Shown here: positions 25,648-34,060 of the stretch, one piece after another | Position numbering within the stretch: position 1 is the stretch's first letter | How the letters are laid out: every line of letters begins with the position of its first letter | DNA from: Pseudorhizobium banfieldiae | GTDB taxonomy: Bacteria > Pseudomonadota > Alphaproteobacteria > Rhizobiales > Rhizobiaceae | NCBI RefSeq assembly: GCF_000967425.1 | Contig: NZ_FO082820.1 | Span: 62,001-126,000, forward strand | Length of the DNA stretch: 64,000 nt | Direction: 5' to 3' | Made by a program: the position numbers and the translations under genes | Notes under the pieces: model-generated | The model's input: only the letters and a program-made list of their open reading frames with translations | Database searches by the model: none | Told to the model about the DNA's origin: nothing

Positions 25648-26948
25648 TGTCCGACCCGGAGACATAGGTAACGGTTTGTCCCTAAGACATGGGTGACAAC
25701 CTCGTGCCGAACGGGTTGTCGATGGTTTGCAATGTTCTCTGCTCCAGGTCGATATATCCGAGATCATAGTGCATGAAGCTGACGAGCCAAATGCCGTCGT
25801 CGACTTCCTTGAGCCCGAGCCTCTGTCCGGCCAGCACCGTCGAGATATTGATCTTCTTGCGATGGATGCAAAGCCGCCCGCAGTTGGTGACGATGGCGTC
25901 GCGATCGTGGAAGGGATAGTCGATGTCCGGCAGGCCCTGATAGAGTCTGGGCGATGTGGTGTAGAGCTCTGCCGGTACCTTCATAGACAGCGCCTCATGC
26001 GGCCGTTCTTCATTGAATTCGCTGACGAAACCGTCGAAACGCATCTGCTGCTGCAGGATATTGCGGCCCGGCGGCCTCGTCGCTTCCTTCTTGAGCGTCA
26101 GGTGCATGCGCTCGTGGCGGCCGTTCTCCTGCGGGTGGCCGGGACGGATGCGCTCGAGGGCGATGCCGAGCCTGAGCCACCAGACCGAGAGCTTTGACAG
26201 ATTGTAGAGCCCGTTGGGACTGGCGAAGGGCAGGCCGTTGTCGGAGCGGATCGCGGCCGGTAGGCCCCGCTCGGCAAAAACCCGCCGAAAGGCCTCGAAG
26301 ACACCCTGTTCGCGCGTCGATTCGAAGGCCTCGCAACACAGAAGATAGCGCGAGAGCTGGTCGGTGATCGTCAAGGGGTAACAGTATTGGCCGTTGCCCA
26401 GCTTGAACTCGCCCTTGAAGTCGGCGCACCAGAGATCGTTGGGACCAGGTGCTGCCGATAGCTGCGTGCCGACGGCCTTGTTCGCCCGGTTCCTCTTGCG
26501 GGCCTGGCTCACAAGGCCATGACGATCGAGTACGGCGTGTACGGTGCTCTTTGCCGGAATGCGCACATCGCCGGCCAGCCGTTTGACGAGCAGTTCCCTG
26601 ATCTTCCTGGCACCCCAGTAAGGCTTCTCCTTCTTGAGGCGAACAATCATCGCCTCAACCGTATCCGGCAACTGGTTGGCATAGCGCACCGGCCGTCGGG
26701 ATCGATCGGTCAGCGCTTCTAGGCCATCATCCTTGTAGCGGTTGAAGATCTTGTAGCCGGTCTTGCGCGAGATGCCGAACGCTCGGCACACCTCGCTCAT
26801 GCCTTCGCCCTCAAGCAGCCGGGCGACAAATCGTAGACGTTCCTCCATGACCGAAGTCTCTCTCCACGGCATCGACACCTCCCGACAAAGTCGAAAAGTG
26901 TTACCCATGTCTCCGGTACGAAATGTCACCTATCTCCCAGGTCGGACA
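25648..26948 (-). mobile_element. IS481-family insertion sequence, apparently complete
   Basis: A 1301-bp element bounded by inverted ends starting TGTCCGACC (25648-25656, and complement 26940-26948). Each end carries two subterminal copies of a motif close to AGACATRGGTRAC: 25659-25672 and 25684-25697 on the left, 26900-26913 and 26925-26936 (shorter) on the right, presumably transposase-binding sites. The single transposase gene has an intact DDE triad and no frameshift. The only flanking match is CTC on both sides, too short to call a target duplication with confidence. The left end is 10 bp from tRNA-Gly. Confidence 0.88.
25682..26872 (-). CDS. IS481-family transposase
   Basis: This 396-residue DDE transposase has an N-terminal helix-turn-helix ([20 protein letters not shown], about residues 17-46). 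The rve integrase core carries Asp151 in [10 protein letters not shown], Asp211 in [10 protein letters not shown], and Glu249 in [13 protein letters not shown], near the expected DD-35-E spacing. The C-terminal domain ends near the left inverted repeat. I chose ATG at 26872 because GGGAGGTG precedes it; a longer reading with GTG would translate through the terminal repeat. The frame is intact, so the element may be active. Confidence 0.92.
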   Translation of the reverse strand: MPWRETSVMEERLRFVARLLEGEGMSEVCRAFGISRKTGYKIFNRYKDDGLEALTDRSRRPVRYANQLPDTVEAMIVRLKKEKPYWGARKIRELLVKRLAGDVRIPAKSTVHAVLDRHGLVSQARKRNRANKAVGTQLSAAPGPNDLWCADFKGEFKLGNGQYCYPLTITDQLSRYLLCCEAFESTREQGVFEAFRRVFAERGLPAAIRSDNGLPFASPNGLYNLSKLSVWWLRLGIALERIRPGHPQENGRHERMHLTLKKEATRPPGRNILQQQMRFDGFVSEFNEERPHEALSMKVPAELYTTSPRLYQGLPDIDYPFHDRDAIVTNCGRLCIHRKKINISTVLAGQRLGLKEVDDGIWLVSFMHYDLGYIDLEQRTLQTIDNPFGTRLSPMS

Positions 26949-27134
26949 CTCCAACGATGTCCAGCAATGTTTAGCAAGGCGCAGAGCGCCGGCGGTTGAA
27001 AAGCTTTGGCCCGCTGTCGGCTTGGTGTCCTGCGGACGCGTGCAGACTGGGCTCCATTGATAATGGGCGGCACGACCACTACTTCCACCCTGATGTGTAA
27101 GCGTGGCCGCATGCCGGGTCGATTAGGAGTGCAA

Positions 27135-27569
27135 ATGAACAGAACGCGTGCCGGCGTCACCCTGGCGGCTTGTCTGTTTCTCGCCGGTGGCGCTGCCAGC
27201 GCTGGAGCTGTGGAGGTGGAAAGCTTTGGCTTTCCCTATGCCAATGGACGCTTCGAAAGGTTCACCGATGTCACGGAGTCGGAGATCGGCGAAGCAGCGG
27301 CCCTTCGGATGGAGGAGCGCTATCCGCAGGTAAGGGAGACACAGCTCTTTTGCATCGGCCTGTCCGGACCCCTCCTGGCCTACATCGATGGGATATTCTA
27401 TGCACTCAACGAAAAGGCAGGGCGGCAAGGTGCCTACGTGACGACAGAGGCAGGCCGGGCGGATGTGCTCGACATCAACAGGGCGCCTTCACCGCTGGCT
27501 GGCGATTACCTTACCATTCTCGCGCTGGCGAGAAACGCCGGCGAAGCCTGTCAGACCCTTTTCCAATAG
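27135..27569 (+). CDS. Secreted protein of unknown function
   Basis: This 144-residue protein has a clear Sec signal peptide (MNRTRAGVTLAACLFLAGGA, probable cleavage after ASA near residue 24). The mature domain of about 120 residues has two Cys (FCIGLSGP and GEACQTLF) that could form a disulfide in the periplasm, and mixed alpha/beta composition. TAGGAG lies 5 nt before the ATG. I do not recognise a family. It sits alone between the insertion sequence and the convergent glycosyltransferase gene. Confidence 0.65.
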   Translation: MNRTRAGVTLAACLFLAGGAASAGAVEVESFGFPYANGRFERFTDVTESEIGEAAALRMEERYPQVRETQLFCIGLSGPLLAYIDGIFYALNEKAGRQGAYVTTEAGRADVLDINRAPSPLAGDYLTILALARNAGEACQTLFQ

Positions 27570-27669
27570 CGCCGGCGCGTGTCTCAAGGCAGTAGCCGGA
27601 GATTGTTTAATGCCTCGGGTGGCGTGCACGATACGGGCTTCCTCATATGGCGCCGCTTCGAGCTGGCTC

Positions 27670-29583
27670 TCAGCTGCTCGGCTGGTGTGGTGTCTTCTGC
27701 CAGAAGAAGGGTTTCGCCCGCAACTCCATGACCGCTTTCCACGAGGCGATGGAGGTCAGCAGCCAGTAGAGCGGAACACCTGTCCAGCGCATGCCGATCT
27801 GTCGCTGCTCGTCATCGGTCATCGCCTTGACGCCGAGCGTGACGAAGATCAGGTAGCTGCCGAAGATGTTGACCGCATCGACCACGAAGAGCATCAGCAC
27901 CCGTGCAGGGATGTCCTCTGCGGGCGCGGCCAGCATGGCAAGCGCCCCCTCGACCAGGAAGACGAAGATCAGCGGATGCAGGAGGGATGACAGGAGCATG
28001 CCGCCGATCAGCAGCTGGAAGATGAGGACGTTGCGCAGGCCCATCTGTGCAACGAGCCTGCCCGGCTGGCGCATCAACACCAGCCAGGTCTGCACCCAGC
28101 CCTTGAACCAGCGCGTCCGCTGCCCCATCCACACCGCACGCGTGGTCGGCGCATCCTCCTGCGTCGGCCGTTGAAGCACATCGGCGCGATAGCCGAGGCG
28201 AAACAGCCGCAGCCCCAGATCGGCATCCTCGGTCACATTGAACGGGTCCCATCCGCCGACCTCTCGCAATGCCGCGACCCGGAAGTGATTGGAAGTCCCA
28301 CCGAGCGGGATAGGCATGCGGTGTCTGGCAAGCCATGGCAGGAGGGCGCGAAAGAGGGCCGAGTATTCGAGCGCGAAAAGCGCACTGATCCACGACGCCT
28401 TCGCATTGCTGATCACGAGCGGTGCCTGCAGGCAGACGACCTCGGCGGGAAGCTCGCAGAAGCGACAATAGGCTTCGCGCAACTGGCCAGGGTGCGGCCG
28501 GTCCTCGGCGTCGTAGATCACCAGGTAATCGCCGCGGACACCGTTCAGAGCATAGGTGAGTGCCTTCGGCTTGGTGCGTGGTGCCGCGGGTGGAACCTCG
28601 ACGATCTCGAAGTTCGCCGGCAGCGTCTGGGCTCGCAGCGCGTCGATCGTTTCCCGATCGTCCGCTTCGCAGACGAGCTTGATGTCGAGCAGCGGAGACG
28701 GCCAGTCGATCCGCTTCAAGCCGTCCACCAACTGCCGGGCGACGGCCGCCTCCCGGTAGAGGGCGACCAGGATGGTGTAGCAGGGCAGGGGGCCGGTCAC
28801 GTCGCGCACCTCAAGCTCGTGTCGCCGCCGGTGGTGCAGAAGCGCCATGATCCTCAGGATGAGCCCGAAGAGGTAGAGGTAGGAAAGCGCCGGGTGGAGC
28901 AGCGAAAAGAACAATCCCGGCTCTGCGAGGGCGCAGGCGACCAGCGTCGCGGTCAGCAGTCCGGCGACAAAACCCTGTCCTCCCATCAGGACGATCCGCG
29001 CCGAAAGGTCCTGCCGCTGATCAAATAGCTCTCCGACGGTGTGACGAATCCTCCTGAGCGCTCCCGCCTCCCATACCGCGGCGCGCAGGGCGGTTGGTGT
29101 GGTCACAACGAGCCCCTCTCGCAGCGATGGCCGGTTCGCGAGGGTCGCTGCGAGACCGCCGAGGCGTGCCGCCCGGGGAATCACCGCCATCTGCGGCGCC
29201 TGCCGTTGATGCTGCAGCCGGATCATGGTTGGGCGCCGCAGCTGCGTGTCGGCGTGCTCGCTGTCGACGACGATCGCGCTGTCGATCCTCTCCAGGAAGG
29301 GGAGCCGCAGGAACCGCGCCATAGCGCCATAATAGGCGTTTTCCTCTATGCCCGGATGGTGGAGGAGTTCCTGCTCGAGGCTGGTTCCGTGGTCTCGTGC
29401 CTTGGCGGCAATGGCTTCCACCAGTGGCTTGGAGAAACCGAGGGACTGCAGTGCGGCCGCTTCGCCGGTTGGCGCCGGTGCCACGTCAAGATCCCGTTGC
29501 GCCGCCGTCTCCGGCACCCGGCCGTCATGGCCGGCGTCTCCGCTCCGAAGCGAAGGCGCTTGCGAATATTCCCCCAGACGCAT
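27670..29583 (-). CDS. Membrane glycosyltransferase, GT2 (cellulose synthase-like)
   Basis: About 637 residues. The N-terminal soluble part (residues 30-130, with EENAYYGAMARFLRLPFLER) resembles the small helical domain found before GspE-type ATPases and many rhizobial GT2 enzymes. Two membrane helices follow (about 195-245), then the GT-A catalytic domain with VCEADDRET, YDAEDRP, TEDADLGLRL and the processive signature QRTRWFKGW, then three or four C-terminal membrane helices. These features indicate a processive polysaccharide synthase using a nucleotide sugar. The polymer is unknown and no partner export genes are nearby. The start at 29583 lacks a strong Shine-Dalgarno; a longer frame is open upstream. 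Confidence 0.85.
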   Translation of the reverse strand: MRLGEYSQAPSLRSGDAGHDGRVPETAAQRDLDVAPAPTGEAAALQSLGFSKPLVEAIAAKARDHGTSLEQELLHHPGIEENAYYGAMARFLRLPFLERIDSAIVVDSEHADTQLRRPTMIRLQHQRQAPQMAVIPRAARLGGLAATLANRPSLREGLVVTTPTALRAAVWEAGALRRIRHTVGELFDQRQDLSARIVLMGGQGFVAGLLTATLVACALAEPGLFFSLLHPALSYLYLFGLILRIMALLHHRRRHELEVRDVTGPLPCYTILVALYREAAVARQLVDGLKRIDWPSPLLDIKLVCEADDRETIDALRAQTLPANFEIVEVPPAAPRTKPKALTYALNGVRGDYLVIYDAEDRPHPGQLREAYCRFCELPAEVVCLQAPLVISNAKASWISALFALEYSALFRALLPWLARHRMPIPLGGTSNHFRVAALREVGGWDPFNVTEDADLGLRLFRLGYRADVLQRPTQEDAPTTRAVWMGQRTRWFKGWVQTWLVLMRQPGRLVAQMGLRNVLIFQLLIGGMLLSSLLHPLIFVFLVEGALAMLAAPAEDIPARVLMLFVVDAVNIFGSYLIFVTLGVKAMTDDEQRQIGMRWTGVPLYWLLTSIASWKAVMELRAKPFFWQKTPHQPSS

Positions 29584-29631
29584 GACTCTGTTACACCGTC
29601 CTGCCGCCCTGTCCCGAAATGGATCATAGAC

Positions 29632-30507
29632 ATGCCCGCATTGCTTACATCCCTCAGAAGGCAGGGGATATTTCTCCTTTGGGTTGTCCTGGGGTGTGGT
29701 CTCGCCTTTGCCCCCGTTCACGAAGCAGGGGCGCAGGATACGGAGTTTCCGGTCCTCTTCGATGCGCGCGAGCGCCTTCCGCGTCCGGATCTCTCTAACC
29801 TGCTGCGGCTGCGGATCCTGACGACTGCCGATTTTCCTCCCTTCAATTTTGCCGATCAGACCGGCCGCCTCACCGGCTTCAACATCGATCTTGCCCGTGA
29901 AATCTGTCTCGAACTGAAGATCGAAAGCCGCTGCCAGATTCAGGCACTGCCTTTCGAGGAGCTGGAAGAGGCTTTGGCGAACGGTAACGGCGATGCGGTC
30001 ATGGCCGGGGTGGCGGTGACGGCGGAACGCCGCGAGTCATTCTCCTTCTCGCGTCCCTATCTGATGATCCCGGCGCGTTTCGCCCGCCATGATGACCGCG
30101 ATCTGGGGGAATTGGGCGAGAACGCGCTTGCCGCGCGGACGGTCGGCGTGGTGAACGGATCGGCGCATGAAGCCATGCTCAAGGCCTTCTTCCCGCGCGC
30201 TATCCCCGTGCTGTTCGCCGACCAGAATGCGCTGCTCGACGCCCTGAAGGACAACAAGGTCGCCGCCGTCTTCTCCGACGGTCTGAGGCTGCCCTTCTGG
30301 ATTGCCGCCGAGGCCTCCGCAAACTGCTGCCGCCTCTATGGCGGTCCCTACTTCTCGGAGACCTTCCTGGGGGAAGGAGTGACGGTGATGCTGAAGAAGG
30401 ACGATGACACCCTGCGGGATGCCTTCGATCACGCGCTGGCAACGCTCTCCCGCAACGGCCGCCTGCAGGACATCTACCTGCGCTACTTCCCGCACGGGCT
30501 TTACTGA
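29632..30507 (+). CDS. Periplasmic solute-binding protein, family 3
   Basis: This 291-residue protein has a signal peptide (hydrophobic core LLWVVLGCGLAFAPV, cleavage near residue 34) and a type-II periplasmic binding fold: LRILTTADFPPFNFADQTGR, LTGFNIDLAREICLELKI, and GDAVMAGVAVTAERRESFSFSRPY. These are typical of amino-acid-type ABC binding proteins. No permease or ATPase gene is adjacent, so it is an orphan binding protein or works with a distant transporter or a sensor. It is divergent from the glycosyltransferase with 48 bp between starts; shared regulation or a glycan-related ligand is possible but unproven. Confidence 0.85.
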   Translation: MPALLTSLRRQGIFLLWVVLGCGLAFAPVHEAGAQDTEFPVLFDARERLPRPDLSNLLRLRILTTADFPPFNFADQTGRLTGFNIDLAREICLELKIESRCQIQALPFEELEEALANGNGDAVMAGVAVTAERRESFSFSRPYLMIPARFARHDDRDLGELGENALAARTVGVVNGSAHEAMLKAFFPRAIPVLFADQNALLDALKDNKVAAVFSDGLRLPFWIAAEASANCCRLYGGPYFSETFLGEGVTVMLKKDDDTLRDAFDHALATLSRNGRLQDIYLRYFPHGLY

Positions 30508-30523
30508 GCGCCGGAGTATATTC

Positions 30524-31186
30524 CTACTGGCTTGCCCAGATGATCCTGGCCACCCATTCGATCTCCGCCATGTCGAAGGTCCGGTTCGGATGGTCGGGAT
30601 TGAGCGAGGTCAGCTCGATGCTGCGCGGGGTCTGCCGCAGCAGCACCTTCGCCATCACCTCGCCGTCCCGGGTCTTCACCACGACGCGGTCTCCGCGGCG
30701 AACCTGCGCGCCCGGTTCGACGATCAGCACGTCGCCGTCGCGGTAGAGCGGCACCATGGAATCGCCCTGGACCTCCAGGGCATAGACACCGGACTTTCGC
30801 GAAGGGGAGGCGGGGAAATCCACCACGTCCCATCCCTGCCCGGCCGGAAAGCCGCCATCGTCGAAGAAGCCGCCGGCGCCGGCCTGCGCGAAGCCGAGCA
30901 GGGGGATCGAACCGGCCTGCGGCGGAAAGCTACCCGTTGGGACGTCGGATCGTGCCTGGCCTGGCAGCGAACTCAGAAACTGGTCGATCGTGGCGCCCGT
31001 GGCCTCCAGCACCTTGGCGATCGACTCGGTCGAAGGCCATCGCAGCCGCCCGTCGGGCCCCAGTCGTTTGGACTTGTTGAACGATGTCGGATCCAGGCCT
31101 GCCCGGCGCGCCAGACCCGAAGGCGTCAGCTTGTGACGGGCGGCGAGTGCATCGATCGCACCCCAGATCGTGTCGTGTGACAGCAT
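30524..31186 (-). CDS. XRE/S24-family self-cleaving-type repressor
   Basis: This 220-residue protein has an N-terminal helix-turn-helix (about residues 5-65, LTPSGLARRAGLDPTSFNK) and a C-terminal LexA/CI-type peptidase domain. The Ser-Lys dyad is visible as Ser143 (VQGDSMVPLYRDGD) and Lys180 (GEVMAKVLLRQ). An Ala-Gly pair at residues 102-103 (FAQAGAGG) is in the position of the LexA cleavage site. This points to a repressor inactivated by RecA-stimulated or stress-linked self-cleavage. No phage genes are nearby, so it is a chromosomal regulator. The start at 31186 is chosen for the HTH opening; an upstream extension is Arg/Pro-rich shadow sequence. Confidence 0.87.
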   Translation of the reverse strand: MLSHDTIWGAIDALAARHKLTPSGLARRAGLDPTSFNKSKRLGPDGRLRWPSTESIAKVLEATGATIDQFLSSLPGQARSDVPTGSFPPQAGSIPLLGFAQAGAGGFFDDGGFPAGQGWDVVDFPASPSRKSGVYALEVQGDSMVPLYRDGDVLIVEPGAQVRRGDRVVVKTRDGEVMAKVLLRQTPRSIELTSLNPDHPNRTFDMAEIEWVARIIWASQ

Positions 31187-31259
31187 GACGATACATACTC
31201 CGGCGGATCGTCGTGGGCCTTGCGCCCCGAACCGTCTCGCCATCCAAAGGCATGGCGCA

Positions 31260-31288
31260 CCGGGATGCCTTTTCGGAGCACATCCCGG
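31260..31288. repeat. 8-bp inverted repeat upstream of the S24 repressor
   Basis: CCGGGATG (31260-31267) and CATCCCGG (31281-31288) are perfect inverted repeats with a 13-bp spacer, about 75 bp upstream of the repressor start. This could be an autoregulatory operator; nothing else supports it. Confidence 0.35.
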
Positions 31289-31369
31289 CGCAGGCAGCCA
31301 TACGGCCACTGACAACAGATTAGCGAAACGGAAGTCCCGGGTAAAGGGAAGGAAGGAATAAAATCCTTG

Positions 31370-32017
31370 CTATGCCACCATCGGCATGTTGATCCTGCTG
31401 AGCTTGATAACCGCCTGGGTCCGGCTGTCGACATTGAGCTTCAGGAGAATGGCGGAGACATGCGCCTTGATCGTCGCCTCGGACACGCCGAGTTCATAGG
31501 CGATCTGCTTGTTGAGGAGGCCTTCTCCCAGCATGGCCAGCACGCGGCTCTGCTGCGGGGTCAGTGTCCTCAACCGCTCAAGCAGTTCGCTCACGCCCGG
31601 ATCCTCGTCCGAGACCGGGAGCGGAACGTCGGGCGCCCATATGTCGCCCTCCAGCACCGCATTGATGCCGGCACGAATGTCATCGAGGCCGGAGGACTTG
31701 GAGATGAAGCCCGAGGCGCCCAGTTCGAGCGCCCGCCGGATCGTGTTTCCATCGTCGGTCGCCGATACGATGACGATCGGCAGTGCCGGAAACTCGGCCC
31801 GGAGCGACATCAGGCCGGAAAAGCCGCTCACACCCGGCATGGCGAGGTCGAGAAGCATCACATCCGCCTCGGGATTGTCGCGTGCGGCCTTGCGGGCTGC
31901 CTCGAAGTCCCCGGCCTCGATGATCCGGCGCTCCTCGCCTAGGTCGTGGACCGCCTGTTTCAGCGCGCCCCGGAAGAGCGGATGGTCGTCGGCTATGAGG
32001 ATCGTCAATGTCTGCAT
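31370..32017 (-). CDS. NarL/LuxR-family response regulator
   Basis: This 215-residue protein has an N-terminal receiver domain with the acidic pocket IADDHPLF (Asp10, Asp11), phospho-acceptor Asp57 (VMLLDLAMPG), Ser85 and Lys107. The C-terminal LuxR helix-turn-helix spans about residues 148-200 (LTPQQSRVLAMLGEGLLNKQ, IAYELGVSEATIKAHVSAIL). All key residues are present, so it should be phosphorylated and bind DNA. GGGAGGGGG precedes the ATG at 32017. No histidine kinase gene is adjacent, making it an orphan in this window. Targets are unknown. Confidence 0.9.
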   Translation of the reverse strand: MQTLTILIADDHPLFRGALKQAVHDLGEERRIIEAGDFEAARKAARDNPEADVMLLDLAMPGVSGFSGLMSLRAEFPALPIVIVSATDDGNTIRRALELGASGFISKSSGLDDIRAGINAVLEGDIWAPDVPLPVSDEDPGVSELLERLRTLTPQQSRVLAMLGEGLLNKQIAYELGVSEATIKAHVSAILLKLNVDSRTQAVIKLSRINMPMVA

Positions 32018-32125
32018 GCCACGCCCCCTCCCAAGAGCATAGTCGCATATTTGCATACAGTTTACGCGGGCCGGGCTCCGGAAACAATAGCCCTCTTCTT
32101 GTGGTGGAAAATCTGGGTGCGGCGC

Positions 32126-32536
32126 TCAGGTCCTCTGGGGCGCCGGCTCGGCATTGTCCCGCTCCGTCGTGAACTCCTCGATGATCTCCATGAAGCGCCG
32201 CATGAAGCGCTCCATGATGGAAAGGCTCTGCTCGATCTCGTCTTCTCCCGGCAGGGCGTTCTGGGAGGGCTGGGCGTCAAGTCGCTTCTCCAGCGCAGTA
32301 ACCCGTTCGCCGAGCAGGTCGAGTTCCTTTTCGTAGGCGGCCCGCTCGTCCGCGGCCATTCGACAGACCAGGTTGCCTTCCGCCTCGCGGCAGAGCGACA
32401 CCGCACCGGTTTCCCGGTCGAGGCGGATGAAGCCGCTCTCGGTTCGCTCCAGCTGGAAGCGCGATGGGTCCGCGTCCTGGGCATGGGTGTATGCGGGCAG
32501 AGCCAGGGGCAGAAGGATCCAGAACAGTCTTTTCAT
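32126..32536 (-). CDS. Secreted coiled-coil protein, unknown function
   Basis: This 136-residue protein has a signal peptide (KRLFWILLPLALPAYTHA, cleavage near residue 19). A short domain with two Cys (VSLCREAEGNLVCRM) follows, then a predicted coiled coil (about 70-130; AAYEKELDLLGERVTALEKR, and MERFMRRFMEIIEEF). A periplasmic location is likely and the Cys pair may form a disulfide. AAGGGAAG precedes the ATG. I do not recognise a named family. It is divergent from the DUF952-pyrD pair with 85 bp between starts. Confidence 0.7.
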   Translation of the reverse strand: MKRLFWILLPLALPAYTHAQDADPSRFQLERTESGFIRLDRETGAVSLCREAEGNLVCRMAADERAAYEKELDLLGERVTALEKRLDAQPSQNALPGEDEIEQSLSIMERFMRRFMEIIEEFTTERDNAEPAPQRT

Positions 32537-32621
32537 TTCGCTTCCCTTTCCTGCGGTGGACAAGCCGGTCTCTTTGCGGCAAACCGCCGGTCAGCAATCG
32601 ACGCGTTTCCGAAAGCCGCCC

Positions 32622-32969
32622 ATGAACACTATCGTCTATAAGATCGTTCCGCGAGCGCTTTGGCAGCAAGCCAGGCAAACAGGCGTTTTTGAAGGCGCAC
32701 CCGTCGATCTGCAGGACGGGTTCATCCACTTCTCCACGGCCTCGCAATGCCGCGAAACCGCCCGGCGTCATTTTGCCGGCATGGACGACCTCCTGCTCGT
32801 CGCCATCGATGGTGATGCGTTTGGGGAGGCGCTGAAGTTCGAACCCTCCCGCGGCGGTGATCTTTTCCCGCACCTCTACGCCTGGCTTCCGATGGATGCC
32901 GTACTGTGGGAGCGCTCCCTGCCGGTCGGCGACGATGGGCTGCATATTTTTCCGGAGGAGGTCGCCTGA
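32622..32969 (+). CDS. DUF952 family protein
   Basis: This 115-residue cytoplasmic protein has the DUF952 pattern: YKIVPRALWQQARQTGVFEG, the conserved LQDGFIHFSTASQ, DDLLLVAIDGD, and FPHLYAWLPMDAV near the end. Biochemical function is unknown, although the fold has been compared with ADP-ribosyltransferase-like domains. Its stop codon overlaps the pyrD start by one base (TGATG), so the two are translationally coupled. This DUF952-pyrD pairing recurs in rhizobia. Confidence 0.85.
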   Translation: MNTIVYKIVPRALWQQARQTGVFEGAPVDLQDGFIHFSTASQCRETARRHFAGMDDLLLVAIDGDAFGEALKFEPSRGGDLFPHLYAWLPMDAVLWERSLPVGDDGLHIFPEEVA

Positions 32970-34060
32970 TGTTCGGCCCCGTTACCGACCTGGCGCGTCA
33001 GGCGCTCTTCCTTCTTGATCCGGAAACGGCCCACGGCATGTCGATCGCGGCGCTGAAAAGCGGGGTCGTCCCCTCCTGTCGCGTTCCGGATGACCCGCGC
33101 CTCGCCGTGACGGTTGCCGGAATAGGCTTCCCCAATCCGCTTGGCATGGCGGCCGGCTACGACAAGAATGCCGAAGTGCCGGACGCACTGTTGAAGCTCG
33201 GCTTCGGTTTTGCGGAAGTCGGGACCGTGACACCGAAGCCCCAGGCCGGCAACGACAAGCCGCGCATCTTCCGTCTCGCTGGCGACCGGGCGGTGATCAA
33301 CCGGCTCGGCTTCAACAACGCGGGGCATGAGGCGGCCTTTGCGCGCCTGTCCGCACGCAAGGGCTCAGCCGGCATTGTCGGCGTCAATATCGGTGCCAAC
33401 AAGGACAGTGCCGACCGCGTGGCGGACTATGTCGCCGGCATCAGGCGCTTCTATCCCGTCGCGAGCTATTTCACGGTCAATATTTCCTCGCCCAACACAC
33501 CCGGCCTGCGCGACCTGCAGGCCCGCGACAGCCTGAAGGCACTTCTGGAAGCCGTCCTTGCGGCCCGCGCGGAGGAGGCATCTAGGATCGGCCGCTCGCT
33601 CCCGGTATTCCTGAAGATCGCTCCCGATCTGACGGAAGAAGGACTCGATGATGTTGCGGCCGAAGCCCTGGCTCACGATCTGGACGGCCTGATCATCTCC
33701 AACACGACACTCTCCCGCGATGACCTGACCGACCGTCGGCATGCCGCGGAATCAGGCGGGCTGTCGGGCGCCCCGCTCTTTCGCCTGTCCACGGCCGTCC
33801 TCGCGAAGATGCGGCAGCGCGTGGGAGCGGCACTCCCGCTGGTGGGGGTCGGGGGCGTCGGAAGTGCCGAGGATGCCATGGAGAAGATCCGTGCCGGTGC
33901 GGACCTTGTGCAGCTCTATTCCTGCATGATCTACGAAGGTCCCGCCCTGCCGGCTCGCATCCTGCGCGGCCTGTCCGACCTGCTCGATCGTGACGGGGCC
34001 GGCTCCATCCGCGACCTGCGCGATAGCCGGGTGGATCACTGGGCGGCAATGAAGCTCTGA
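32969..34060 (+). CDS. pyrD: Dihydroorotate dehydrogenase (quinone), class 2
   Basis: PyrD oxidises dihydroorotate to orotate and passes electrons to quinone at the inner membrane. The 363-residue class 2 enzyme has an N-terminal amphipathic extension (LARQALFLLDPETAHGM), the FMN-domain motifs NPLGMAAGYDKNAEV, GFAEVGTVTPKPQAGN, INRLGFNNAG, and the catalytic-Ser loop YFTVNISSPNTPGLRDLQ, then VGVGGVGSAEDAMEKIRAGA. AGGAGG precedes the ATG, which overlaps the DUF952 stop. Its last 25 bp overlap the end of the convergent MATE gene. Confidence 0.96.
   Translation: MFGPVTDLARQALFLLDPETAHGMSIAALKSGVVPSCRVPDDPRLAVTVAGIGFPNPLGMAAGYDKNAEVPDALLKLGFGFAEVGTVTPKPQAGNDKPRIFRLAGDRAVINRLGFNNAGHEAAFARLSARKGSAGIVGVNIGANKDSADRVADYVAGIRRFYPVASYFTVNISSPNTPGLRDLQARDSLKALLEAVLAARAEEASRIGRSLPVFLKIAPDLTEEGLDDVAAEALAHDLDGLIISNTTLSRDDLTDRRHAAESGGLSGAPLFRLSTAVLAKMRQRVGAALPLVGVGGVGSAEDAMEKIRAGADLVQLYSCMIYEGPALPARILRGLSDLLDRDGAGSIRDLRDSRVDHWAAMKL

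Noticed and set aside
26873..26929. N-terminal extension of the transposase through the right inverted repeat
   Set aside because: A better ATG with GGGAGGTG follows, and translating the terminal repeat is not typical of the family.
25564..26948. Integrative element using tRNA-Gly as attachment site
   Set aside because: There is no tyrosine integrase and no repeated tRNA 3' end; the adjacent element is a plain IS481 insertion.
29041..29631. Long N-terminal extension of the solute-binding protein
   Set aside because: The extension is antisense to the glycosyltransferase, and a clear signal peptide begins at the ATG at 29632.
30524..31186. Prophage remnant
   Set aside because: The S24 repressor stands alone among ordinary chromosomal genes; no integrase, structural or lysis gene is near.
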